Source of the DNA: Vitis vinifera
Lineage: Eukaryota; Streptophyta; Magnoliopsida; Vitales; Vitaceae
DNA: 64,000 nucleotides
NCBI RefSeq assembly: GCF_030704535.1
Contig: NC_081808.1
Coordinates: 23,253,501 to 23,317,500 of the forward strand
Reading direction: 5' to 3'
Under the pieces are notes generated by a model that was given only the letters and a program-made list of their open reading frames with translations, did no database searches and was not told where the DNA came from. Shown here one piece after another: positions 20,281 to 32,070 of the stretch. The position numbers and the translations under genes were made by a program. Position 1 is the stretch's first letter, and each line of letters starts with the position of its first letter.

Positions 20281-23000
20281 GGCTCAAAATTTTGTTGAAA
20301 GAGATTAATTAATTTACCATAGAAGGGACCAACAGAAATCTATGTTACAATAACTCAACAATTGCACTGTCAAAAAACTTTAGTTTTCAGTGATTGAAAT
20401 AAGTTCATCATATAAGATAACATTTTATTAGATAGTTCATTACAAAAAAAGAAAGTGTAATTAAAAAATTTGTAAAGTCTCATGATCAAAATGATGATAT
20501 TTCTATAAAGTTTTTCAAGTTTGAAGACTTTAGAAGGTTAAAGATGCTCCTTGAAGTCACATATCAACTTAATATTTCTTTTCAGATGTGTCTGTGCTTT
20601 CCCGAAATAAGTTAATTTCCTCTTATTCATCATGGAAATTAAAAATCTTGGACCAATGAAAACCCACAACAGTGGCGTGTGGGACAATCCTAAGAGAGTT
20701 GATGGAAACTTTGTAAAAAAGAAAGTTGATAGAGAGGTTTAAGTAGAAAAAGCGCAGCAATAATAAAGGTGGGGAGAAAGGAGGAAGGTGGTGGATGACT
20801 CTCCTTTCTTTGTAGTATTCTTTTAACCTACCCTATGCTTTTACTTTTCTGGATTCTTCTCAATTTCAAGTTTAGAAGATGATCCAAGGAAAGAGATTCT
20901 TAGGCATTTGGAAGCGTATGAAGAACCTGCTCATAAGTCATTGTTACTTTATCAATGACAAGCCTTGTTCATGATAATCGTCAAGATGCCTTGGACCAAA
21001 TTCTACCTTCTCACATCACCCAAAAAAAAAATAAAACAAGGAATATTTGTCAATCTATTTTTGGTAAACCACAAAAATAAAATTAAAGGAAAAAGGAAAA
21101 ATCTATTCTCAAGTGTCAAAAATTCATTTTAGCTTTTTGTGGTTAAGTAGGGATTGCACATTATGTGAGTTTGTCGTGTCACATCTTGCCATGCATCTTG
21201 GTAATGAAGTGGCTTCTAGGGGTTTAGTTTGGGATAACATCTTATGTGCTATTTTCATAGTTGTCTTCAATTACCAAGATTAGAAAGATGATGCAAGGAG
21301 GCTGAACTCATTTTTGGATTCGGGAGCAGGGCTAACAATAGCTAGTTGATGGCAAGGACTGACTGGTAGATGGTTTTCACATTTGTTTGGTTACCCAGAA
21401 AGGTATTTAAGACAGAGAAGGGGGGGAGGATGCAATTCATCAAGAAATGACCTAGAGCATTGGTGGTGGACTATAAGGACCATTAAGATACCAACTTTTT
21501 TTCTTGGGTTCCCTAATGAAAAAGCCAAAATTGATGGGTTCAGCCCTCGGGATGCGAGGTTTGAGGGCCTACAAAAATAGAACCATAAATGTAGTTGGGG
21601 TGAGTATTCCAAAGGCTTAATTAGCTCAAGTTAATAGAATTGAGCAAGAGAGAATTAATGGAAAGAGACCAGCCAGCTATGGAGAACTGACCAAAATTTT
21701 TAGTTTTTATCTCCCATAGTTATAGTGGTCTTGTGTTATAAACCTGAGTGCTGCATTAGTATTGTATTTGGGTGATAGATAGGTCCAAGGATGTACAGAA
21801 GCCTCCTTTATTCAGGCGCTGGTAGTGATCTAAAAGGTAGGTGCAGTTGAAAGACCCGAAAGAGTTCAAATGCATTCTTGGCTAGTGAAGTGGCCCCCCA
21901 GCCCAACCTGATGGTCGGGCTCTTTTTTGTCCTCGCTGACAACAATGTATTTGACTGACTACCATAAGAATGGTGTGGTTTTTAACGGTGCGAGTGAATA
22001 GGCGCTAGGATGTTGGCAGCATTTGACATTCAAAGAATGGATTTGAGAGGGAGTTGTGAGTGAATAGGTGACTACTGCTACAAGGTTGGGTTTGCTTCAC
22101 ATTCAAATGAAGCGTTTTATTCATTGAAAGAAGGGTCTTATATGATGGTTATACTTTTCTCATTAGTGTGATTCATTAATACTAGTTGGGGGAATTTGGC
22201 GGTAATTCAAAATACTAGACAATTTAATAAAAAATTATTTGACAATGTCCCACCATATATACAAAAACAAATAAACAAATAAATAAATAAAACCAATTTT
22301 ATGGGTTTATGTTAGAAAGCACAAGATCAAAATGGATTGGGTACTCCATTGCATATTGGACCTACTCCCCCTGCCCATGTCTCCCACCAAACAAAGCTAT
22401 TTGGACCTACCATCCTACCCATCTCTCCATCAAGCAACGTTACGCCCAAAGAAGTTCCACAATAGCACGTGGGCATATGATGCAATTAGGTCTAAAAGGA
22501 GATTGGAAATTTGAAGCCACCTTCACTTGATGGGCTAGGTTCATTTAATAATTTCCTAACATCAAACCGCTTTTTCTCCTTCTTTTTTGCCCACCTCCTT
22601 TTTGTCACCTCTAAGGCCCGTAATCGAATTGGCAATCCAACCCATGAAAGTGTGGTTATTGCCGTCTGAAACGAAGGCATGTTCTAAGTAACTTCAGAGG
22701 CCAAAGTGATTGCCTTTCATGATTTCGTAATTGGTGGCGTGACTAGTAAGGACTTCAACATGTGTCACTTATCTTACTCAATTGAACACATCTGTGTTAC
22801 ATGTGAGGGAAGGAGTGATGAAGCAAATCCTAAAGCATCTGGGTTGATTCCCTATAATCTAACAATTTGGAATGTTCTCCGAAATATCAAAATATATAAC
22901 TCTCCACTTCACTCCATGTCAGCTACTCAATACTTTATTGTGCCATGTCTATATCTAGTCCACAAGCAGCATGAGTGATTCCATGTTCTGTTCCACCACT
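20281..23000. other. Intergenic DNA upstream of gene B
   Basis: No gene can be supported. Between about 21200 and 22160 the composition shifts clearly towards G and C. This stretch includes a hairpin AGCCCAACC-TGAT-GGTCGGGCT followed by a T run (21900-21928), which looks organellar or prokaryote-like rather than nuclear. An insertion of mitochondrial DNA is one possible explanation. From about 22780 the sequence resembles the proximal upstream region of gene A. Confidence 0.35.
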
Positions 23001-23020
23001 CTAAACAAAGAGTCTCCGTC

Positions 23021-23028
23021 TATAAATA
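23021..23028 (+). promoter_or_regulatory. TATA box of gene B
   Basis: TATAAATA lies 81 bp upstream of the chosen ATG and is followed by GAGTCATTTGGCTTC, matching the arrangement in front of gene A (TATAAATA then GTCATTTGGTTTC). Conservation between the paralogs supports a real core promoter. Confidence 0.6.
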
Positions 23029-23108
23029 GAGTCATTTGGCTTCAGTTATAGACAACCCAACTATCTAAAGCTCTTGCAATACACAAGTACCCAGTGTTGA
23101 GATATTGC

Positions 23109-24336
23109 ATGGCCGGGACGTTCAGTAACCTTTTGGAAGGGCTGAAACCAGTCATGGTAATGGTGATAATTCAGATCGCATTTGGTGGAATAAATATTTT
23201 CTATAAATTGGCTACGAATGATGGCATGAGCGTGAAGATTATGGTCGCCTATCGAATGATGTTTGCTGCCGCTTCAATGGTTCCCCTTGCTCTAATATTA
23301 GAATGGTAATTAACTTTTATTATATATATATTTTAATGTTTTTCTTTATTTTAACATTTTTCATCAGGGTTCATAAATTTAAATTTACTTTAAAGTTTTT
23401 ATTTCCCTCTTCCTTTAGAATGGTTATAACTTACTGGATGTCTTCAAAAGGACCAAGAGCAACATATTTATAAATTAAAAGTAAGACCTAAGAGGTTAGA
23501 ATTAAAAATTCTCAGGATCATCACAATTTTGGGTGATGGATATGTATTCTATTTCTGATATATTTTTTATTTATTTTTCTTTAACAGGAAGAGTAGACCG
23601 AAATTGACAAGAAGGATTTTCATTCTAAGTTTCTTCTTAGGCATATTTGGGTAAGAAATAATAATTTACATGCATATGCTCAATTTGCCTATATATATAT
23701 TATGAAACTTCTTCTAAATCTAAAGAATGATTCTAGATATCAAATAAAATTTAAATAATGATAACATATAGAGTGGCTATCTCTTTTACTATGATCTCTT
23801 TCTTATGGCAATCAAGCATAGAATAATAATTTCCATACCAGAGTATTCTTTAATTTATTATATTTTACTGCTTGGGATGTATAAAAACATTACTTACAAT
23901 TTATTATTTTACTTTTCAGAGGATCATTAAGCCACAATTTATATGCTGAGAGTTTGGCTTTAACATCTGCAACATTTGTAGCAGCAATGAGTAATCTTAT
24001 TCCTGCTATGACATTTGTTATGGCTATTATCTTAAGGTATTTTCTTTTCTTTTTTTCTTTGTTCTAACAAATATTCTTTCATGTTTTTATTTAAAATTTT
24101 AAAAATTAGCATAATTAATTTGAACTAATTTTTACATATTACTTAAAAGAAGATTAGTGTGCTTTTTATAAGCAAAATCAATAATGACTTAATAAGTACA
24201 TACATTCATAGGCAACAACCTCAACCACTTGTAGTTTGATGGGAAGGCAAATGTTTTGACCAAGAGCCTAAGTCATCTATGTATGAAATATACTTTTTCC
24301 TTGTCTTTACTTCCCTTTCCATCTCTTCCCTTTCTT

Positions 24337-24373
<37 letters not shown>

Positions 24374-24995
24374 ACACTTGTTATGGGAATGAGAAATTGG
24401 TTATGAATGAAAGAAAAATTACTATACAGTTGTGCCAAGAAAAATTGGTTATGGATCAATAAGATAGGGAAAAAATTAAGACCACCTACAGCTAGTATTA
24501 GATTGAGAAGAATAATAACTGGCCTAATCCTTCATCCATCAAAATCTAGTATAAAAATTATTATTGATTTGAGGAATCAATTAAATCCATTTCTCAATAA
24601 AGGGCTCTCCCTAATATTTATCATAGGCTATGTCTGGTTGGTTGGATATAGTATGGTATACAATAAGAAATGAAATAAAATATCATATCTCATGTTTGGG
24701 TAATTATGGAATAGGATAAGTTATTTCATTACTAATCTTATTTGATGTTTAACCAAATATGAGATAAAATAAGTGGTAGAATGTATTATCCATCATTTTT
24801 TTTGTATTGAATATGTTAATCTTAAGCTAAGAGATAGAATATACATATCTCATGTATCTTAAGTTTATTTTCTTTTATCAATTTTTATTACTTATTTTGT
24901 AAAATACAAATTTTTATTATAAAATTAAATTTATAGTTTTAAAAAGAAGAACTAAAAAATATATTATAAAATAATATTAATATGTGTATCATATA

Positions 24996-25033
<38 letters not shown>

Positions 25034-27814
25034 TAACATAATATAAAAAAATTATTTATAAAGTTTAAATATTTTAATCATGAATATTGTTAAATGGAAG
25101 CAATTTTTTTATTTTTTTAAATAGAAAATGTTAGAATTCAATATAATATTTATTTTAAATATTGAAAAATAATACATCTTTTATTTTGTTTGTTTTATAA
25201 ACTAAATATAAATATAACATAACATATCTCATTTGATATGATATCTTAAAATATTATGTGTATTAGATATAATATCTAATGATATGCATTTTCTATCCAA
25301 TGAGATATGATATTGTAGGGTATACATATTTTATTTCATCATATCTTGTCAACCAAATGTAACCATAAGAAGAATGAATCATGGTTGTAACACTAATTCC
25401 CATAACCATAAGGAGAGTCTATATTGCAATGACTAAATCTTTGATATCTTGGAGATGATGTGTAAAAACATATTTGCAATTATCATAGATTGATTACTTG
25501 GTCATATCCAAAATAAATAAATATTAATCGAATACTAAAAACTAGTATTAAAAACTTCAACATTTTTCCCTTTTGATATAATTCGATATCCTACATCAAA
25601 TAAGAGGAAAAGTATATATACATGGATTTCTCTCAACCTTGTAGACATAATTTTAAGTTGTAATGGCATGTTAAGCTTAGGACGAATAATATATACATGG
25701 GGGGGAATGAATTGTTACAAACGATATCAAAGTCAATCTCCGACCTTAATGTGTGTTTTTGTCTGTTATTGTGGAATACAATGAGGATGTCGTGTCTCTA
25801 TGAGGGGAAGGAAATAAAGGAAAAAGTTTTTGACACTATATATGGATGAGTTTCCTTAATCAAGAAAAAGTTCTTCACACTACATATGTAAGGATTTTTG
25901 TTAACCATGTAAACGTATTTTAAAGGTGTAAGAGTTTACTAAAATTTCTATGTTAATTTTCCCCTATTGGGTTTCAAAATAAAAGAACTTGTAGATTTTG
26001 GAATAAAAACTCTATTGTTTGGATGCAACTTTAGTGACTTTGTTAATGTTTTTTAAAAATTTTTAATTTTTGATATCAAGATTTTAATTTTATTAAATAT
26101 TGGCTTCACGTACAAGTTTGTCTTAGTGCTTACTAAGAAATAAAGCCTAAGTTATGACAATCTTATTTTTAGGATGGAGAGTTTGGCAATTAGAACAAAT
26201 GTAGGAAAAGCTAAGGTGTTGGGCACGATATTAAGCATAGGTGGTGCAATGATTCTCACATTTTACAAAGGAGTAGAGATGAATATATGGTCAACAAACA
26301 TCAACTTGCTGCATCATCATCATCATGACATGACAGTTTCACAGCAGTCGTCTTCTGGCAATCAAGCATTGGGCGGATTTTTAGGTGTTGCCAGTGCTGT
26401 GTCTATGGCAATCTGGATGATACTTCAGGTGATCTTGTTTTGAGATTAATTTTAATCTTTAAACACTAAAATTACCCTTTACCCACTTAGAAAGACCATT
26501 TTTATTTTTCCTTTTTGTCTTTTGTATCTTAACAGGCTAAGTTGAGTATGGTATATCCATCTTACTCTGCTACTGCTCTTATGTCCATTTGTGCGTCCAT
26601 CCAATCAGTTGTATATGCCCTTTGCACTGAAAGGGATTGGTCTGCATGGAAGCTTGGTTGGAATATCAGACTTGTCACTGTTGTTTATACTGTAAGATCC
26701 TTCCTTCAAATATTATTAATTTGTAAGGTAATACAAGTAAATAGGTATTTACTAACATAAAACATTATAAAACGTATTGATTCTTAGGTGAAAAGTAGAA
26801 GGTTGTTTATGCCTACACTTCATGAGAAATTTCAAAATTTTAATCCTGAATAAGGTTATTCATGCAAGATGTTGCATTAGTTTTAAAGTATGAGATAGAG
26901 TTGAAGAATACATGTTTGCTTATAAATAGTATAGATGAGATAGGTTCACATGCACAAAGAATGAAAATAAGCAATTTAAACATATCGATTATGTTAAGTT
27001 AATGCTATGTTTTAAAATTTAAGGAATGCGGATCACTAGAGGAATAAAGATTTTGTGGTCAGACCCCTCTTCAATGGCTTCTTCAAAGCAAATAATTCAT
27101 ATATATTACTTGACATAGCATTGTGTATACCCCAACACTATTTCAACTAAGCAATTCATCGAACTTATCATATCTATACATATATTAGCATAAGTTTTTC
27201 AAATAAATTATACACATTCGTTAACTGTATGAAATGCTTATATATAATTTTTAATTTTATTAAGGAAGCATTTATATTCGAATTATGAAAAGCAAGATTA
27301 AGTTGATATGTTGTGCTCTAATATTTGAGAACAAATATTAATATAAAAACCAAAATCTCATTCTAATATGGTCCCCATCACATGCTGATTTTAAGCAGAT
27401 GTTTCTGAGATGTAACTAGTGGTTATATTACAGGGAGTGGTAGGCTCTGGGTTGATGGTTGCACTAATGACCTGGGTTGCACGCAGAAGGGGAGCATTGT
27501 TTATATCTTCTTTTTACCCATTATTGCTTGTTGTAGTCGCCATTGCTGGCTCACTGATGCTAGATGAGAAGCTACATGTGGGAAGGTTTGAATAAATACC
27601 TACTCAATTTTACCGTTAACGAAAATTTTGTCTGTTTTTATATTAATTCATTGTATGCACATGCAATAGCATGTTAGGAGCTGTGTTTATCATCCTGGGC
27701 TTATACAGCGTGCTATGGGGAAAAAGCAAGGAGATGATGACAACGACCCAACTCAATGCATTTAAAAGCTCTAAAGAATCAGAATCCAGAGATATTGCTG
27801 CTGTAGAACCTTAA
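23109..27814 (+). CDS. WAT1-related / nodulin MtN21-like EamA transporter, gene B (7 exons, intact)
   Basis: Exons 23109-23305, 23588-23650, 23920-24036, 26173-26428, 26536-26691, 27434-27585 and 27670-27814 join in frame through canonical GT-AG introns to give 361 residues. Two EamA repeats with about ten membrane helices are evident; the loop after LTFYKG is His-rich (LLHHHHHDM), and the C-terminal cytosolic tail is Ser/Thr/Lys-rich. It is the closest relative of gene A in the window, sharing exon lengths, intron positions and promoter sequence. An in-frame ATG five codons upstream (23094) exists, but MAGTF aligns with the starts of the paralogs. Intron 3 is expanded to 2.1 kb by a TRIM and a MITE-like block. 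Substrate unknown; family members carry auxin, amino acids or other metabolites across plasma or vacuolar membranes. Confidence 0.9.
24626..25368. mobile_element. AT-rich MITE-like block in intron 3 of gene B
   Basis: The left end (GGCTATGTCTGGTTGGTTGG) and the complement of the right end (TTATGGTTACATTTGGTTGA) are imperfect inverted repeats, and both continue with ATATGAT/AAATAAAATAT motifs. The interior is AT-rich, non-coding, and includes TA microsatellite sequence near 24999-25030. Similar blocks with CAAACATG/CATGTTTG ends occur in introns of the other array members (36893-37660, 52083-53036). Confidence 0.4.
25584..25940 (+). mobile_element. Degenerate TRIM copy 3 in intron 3 of gene B
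   Basis: This block matches the other two TRIMs in the opposite orientation. The left repeat starts CGATATCCTACATCAAATAA and ends TTGTTACA at 25719; ACGATATCAAAGTC follows at the primer-binding position; then an interior with ACAATGAGGATGTCGTGTCT; then a partial, rearranged right repeat (AAAAAGTTTTTGACACTATA). It has many more substitutions than copies 1 and 2, so it is older. No target duplication could be fixed. Confidence 0.6.
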
Positions 27815-29490
27815 TTTGGTGATCCTAGGCCGCTACCTTTATTTTTTCAGCCAATAGGATAGCCAAGGACCTGGTGCATGTGCTGTCTACAACTATCATG
27901 GTACATAGACAGTGTTATATTGATATGTTTAGCACAATATGTAGATAAAGCAACCACACTGGATGCAATAGCTAGATTTTGTGTCACAGAAATTAAGATA
28001 ATATGCGTCTAATGTTGCTTCTTTCTTATGAACTTTTCAATTATGTTCAAAGTTATTTTTATGATAAGTTTCTTGTGGACGATGTCATGAACTTCTTTTG
28101 CCTATATATTTTTCAGGAGGACATTGCAAATGTTTCATCCAATTGTTGTCCTAGTTTTCTGATTATATCCATATAAACTATCTACAAAAATAGGTCTCCA
28201 AATTAAAATGAGTGCCATACTTTACAGCATATTGACCTGTTGTAACATCCAGTTCATTCATGCCATTTCAAATTTTCTATATCAGAAATTTTCAGTAAAC
28301 CTTCAATTGATTACTCAAAATCTGACATGTCACTATGAAATTTTCACTAAACTGTCAGTTGATTACTCAAAATCTGACATGTCACTAGGCAGTAGGGCAC
28401 ATTTTAGTAAAATTTGTCAAAAGTTGATGGGTTGAAATTTCATCACAACAAATTTCTAAAGTGAGATTCCAAAAATTGAATTTAACCATGAAAGGAACGT
28501 AATTTACAAGACATTAACAGAAATATTAATTTTTATGTAGATTAATCACTGTGGAATCGAAAATTCGACAAAGGACCTCTCTTCAAGTAATTAACAAAAT
28601 CCATTGGGTTGCTCTCAAAACTGATATCAAGATCCTTCCTCCTATCGAAAATTTGCCTCTTCAAAAACACCATTCCTCTTGTTCTTCCCCATTTGTGATG
28701 ACCTCAAACACATCCAAATGAACACAAATCGATCCCCACAAATACCATTTTCATGAAATGGAACTGAAAATGAATTCTTAAAGGTATTTATTGAAAACTA
28801 AGTGAGATATCGGATTGGTATCGATCCATTTATATAATGGAATCTTCATTTGAGGAGTTCTCTACCAAAAATCAATAAGGAGATATGCTGTTGCTTCAGT
28901 GTCAAAAATTTTTATACCGAGTCTTTCTGGTATCAATTCCCTATTAAAGACTGTTGACTGTAATTGATACACAGAACTGGGGTTTGACTTCTCTAGGTGC
29001 TCTATCACAATTTCAATAAACTTGTTTCTGGTATCAATTTGTTTTGATAAAGGGCTTCAGACTTCAAAATTATAACATTCATAAGCCCTAAGCAATATCA
29101 AAATTTGTAGACAATAGCTTGGACAAAGTCCTCATTTATCGATTACCACCTGGTATCGAATATCATTTGGAGACATCCTTTTCTATGTCAAAATGAGTTT
29201 TTTCTTCCTTTCCCTTATTTTTGCATCTCTCCGTGCCTAGTTCTCTAATCTTGAACCTTCCTTCAACTTTCCTAGGACCTTTTCCAACCATCTCAACCTC
29301 CAATTCATGAGTCAGCTTCTTCGTCTTCCCTTTTAGACTTGCATAGTGTGTTCTTTTTCTCTTCTTTTAGTTGTATTTTCACTAGGTAGACACGTTAATA
29401 CTTGTTTTAGAACTTAGCATCTATTTAAGTTCAATGGTAATGATTGTACTCAAAGCTTTGGAAAAATCTATCTTTTAAGCATATGTAAAA
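27815..29490. other. Intergenic DNA downstream of gene B
   Basis: The 3' flank of gene B is followed by a 52-bp tandem duplication (28285-28388). From about 28540 there is a dispersed-repeat-like region with GGTATCAAT and TATCGA motifs similar to 19200-20280. No gene is visible. Confidence 0.4.
28285..28388. repeat. 52-bp tandem duplication
   Basis: A 52-bp unit, GAAATTTTCA...GATTACTCAAAATCTGACAT...CACTA, is present twice in tandem with four or so substitutions. Confidence 0.85.
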
Positions 29491-29493
29491 ACA

Positions 29494-29910
29494 TTGGTGG
29501 TATGAGTCTCAAGATTATGATCGCCTATAGATTTATGTTTGCTGCAGCTTTGATGCATGGTTCCACAAACAAATGGAAATAACCTAATTCACAAAGAAAA
29601 ATATGATATCACACCACATGTAAACACCCACGTACCCAACTGATCATTCTAAGAAAATAAAAACATCAATAATTCACGAGTAGAGAGAATTTGTATACGA
29701 AGATGCTAAACTTTATAATCTTTTCCTCATGTTCCATCATGGGGCTTCTTTTCTCACTTGATGTTCCATAACAACCAAATAATATAAATTAGTTTGTTTT
29801 ATTATTTTTTCTCTTTATCCCCATATATATTTTCTAATCCAAATATGTTAAATAATCATGCTTTTTGTCTTGATTTTTTTTTAAAATTTTAAATCAAATG
29901 CATTGTTCCA

Positions 29911-29941
<31 letters not shown>

Positions 29942-30033
29942 CTTGTTTGTTTTGTTTTTTTGTAAAACAGGAAAACTAGACCAACATTGACATGGATGAT
30001 CTTCTTCCAAGGTTTTTTCCAAGGCTTCTTTGG
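29494..30033 (+). pseudogene. WAT1-related pseudogene scrap: part of exon 1 and exon 2
   Basis: The segment 29494-29574 matches the second half of exon 1 of the array genes (GGTATGAGTCTCAAGATTATGATCGCC..., encoding a GMSLKIMIAYRFMFAAA-like stretch), then loses similarity. The segment 29971-30033 is a full-length 63-bp exon 2 with a good acceptor (AAACAG) and donor (GTGAGA), encoding a KTRPTLTWMIFFQ-type sequence. No exon 3 or later exon follows before other repeats begin. The 5' part of exon 1 is replaced by repeat sequence. This is therefore a truncated member of the array and not functional. Confidence 0.75.
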
Positions 30034-30534
30034 GTGAGAAATAGTAACCCTAACTGCATCCTAAACATATCCAACTACACCAATTGTAAACCTCTTTATT
30101 CTTTTATCTCTTTAATAATTTCTCAAACTTTGTATCTAATGTTATTTTTCTTGATGAACTTCTCACAATGACAACACATAATATTACTTATTTGTACATC
30201 TTTCATTTGTTATTTCCTTCTCTTTCCTTATTTCTCATTATTACCCAACATATATCAACCTTAGTAATCTCTTGATATACGGTACGAGCAATTTGATATG
30301 TGGAGTTAATAAAGTCATAATGTTGTTATTAAGCCATGTTTTTGTAGCTTTCTATGATTATACTTCATTACCTAAGGATTTTGAAGATCTAAAGGAACAA
30401 CAACAACAAAAATAAAATAGTAATAATAGTATATAATAAAAAGGGTATAGTTGGGTGTACATACCAATTGAAACATTTACAAACACAAGTAGACAATAAT
30501 ATGTATCCAATTGGAAAGGTAATCTTGATAGGTG
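30034..30534. other. AT-rich DNA downstream of the pseudogene scrap
   Basis: No exon 3 or other gene can be found. The first 100 bp would correspond to intron 2; the rest is AT-rich sequence with no recognised features. Confidence 0.4.
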
Positions 30535-31200
30535 ATAGCACTACCTTATTATATTACAGATACCAGTTCATGGAGAGTCTGCATATAGTGGATAGTAGGT
30601 CATGGGCTCGAACACTTTGTATCTCATTGTAATATACATAGGGTACTGGAGTGCAATTGACTCTTTGTAGTAAGATATTGAGACATTTTCAAATTTTGAT
30701 TCTGAAAGAGCCAATACTCCTATGAGTCCCAATGGTCCTCACTTTGAGTTCATATTCTTTTATAACATGACTTATGAGGGTTGGATGAGTTTTTAGTTCA
30801 CTTTTGTGCATAATGACATTTTGATAATTACGCAAGGTTGCACAAGGATAAGTGAGTGGTATCTTTGGATTAGGTTAATTGATTAATTAGAGCTCCGTAT
30901 AGTTAATCCATTAGTAACCGTTTTAGGCTAAATTAAGTGACCCAAGCCCATGGTGGGCATAAGTGACTTAAGCCCGGTAAGAAGCCTATAAATACCCTTT
31001 TAGGGGTTAGGGTTTCCATGTCTTGTCATTTTTTCCCTATAGTCCATAGAAAGAATCCTAGTCTCCACCTTTGAGATCTTCATCATCTCAATGCCAAGAC
31101 ATAAGGAAGAGTCATTGGGTGGAAGATCATGGTGTTTACGACATCCGTTATGACTTTGGAGTTATCTACATCGATTGGAATTCAGGAACATCCAGATTAA
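30535..31200 (+). repeat. Dispersed repeat R, uninterrupted copy
   Basis: About 650 bp match 38540-38896 plus 40188-40440 in order: CACCAATTCAT/ACCAGTTCATGG, TAGTAGGTCA, TCTCATTGT, GGAGTGCAATTGA, TTCACTTTTGTGCATAA, TTGATTAATTAG, TAAGTGACCCAAGCCCAT, CTATAAATACCC, GGGTTAGGGTTTCCAT. The TATA-like CTATAAATACCC followed by a leader suggests it is an LTR or the promoter end of a retroelement. The two copies are diverged. Confidence 0.6.
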
Positions 31201-31599
31201 AGGTATGTGGCTTTACTCTCTAGATCTATGATTTCTATGGTATCAATAGTGATTTTTGAATACCTGGTTTTCCACTATGATAGATTTAGAGAGCCTATGA
31301 CAGATTTTCATACATCCTATGAGATCCAGGGCATGGGACCATAGTGATCTAAGGATCCCTACAACTAGTCTAGCACATAGCATCACATACTTAAGACTAT
31401 CCATTGCAGAGGTACCACCTTAATGTGATCTCTCTCCACAGATGTCCAAGAAAATTGATCCTAAGAAAGACAACTCCAAATCCAAAGAGTAATAAACCTT
31501 TCTTGGAGTTTTGCATCATGTACTTGACCAAATGATCATCAATGTAGGTGACATGGCACAATTTTCATATTTTTGCAGTCTTAAAGGACCTTAATCCCA

Positions 31600-32070
31600 A
31601 GAATATATTACACCTTCCTTTATATTTTCATCTAGAGCTAAGTAGGCTACTAGATCTTGATTGATGACAATATCCCTAAATCATATCCAATGAGTAGATT
31701 GTCATCTGCCTACAGGATCTTAGAGCATCACCATGCTTCCCTATGCCTTCTTGTACACACAAGCCCTTTTGCTATAAAAATGTTTGGTTGCTATATATCA
31801 TAAATAAGACATACTGCAATAAATAGAAGTAATCTAATGAATTTGAGTATGACCACTATTGAAAATGTTTTCATAGTTGAAATAAAGTTTCAAATTATAA
31901 CCTTTAGCTATAGTTTTAGCCACATAAAACTCAAACTTTCCAACTACTCATGTGTTCCTCTTGTAGACCAACTTATACCTATGGGTTTTATCCCTTTAAG
32001 TGCTTCTACAGGAACCTAAACTATGTTAGAATACAAATATTCTAACTACTTTTTCATAGCTCCTTGCCTT
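31600..32070 (-). pseudogene. Copia reverse-transcriptase relic, antisense
   Basis: Read on the minus strand from about 32010 downward, blocks in the normal Copia order appear. First comes an EALKGIKPIG stretch, then a KTFSIVVILKFIRLLLFIAV stretch matching the ETFSPVVMLKSIRILLSIA region. Near 31690 follows a block around ADDNLLIG corresponding to the catalytic YVDD segment. Stops and frameshifts lie between them. No LTRs can be assigned. Confidence 0.55.

Noticed and set aside
21900..21928. Rho-independent terminator
   Set aside because: The hairpin and T run look right, but there is no bacterial-type gene upstream and the host is nuclear plant DNA. Kept only as a hint of organellar origin.
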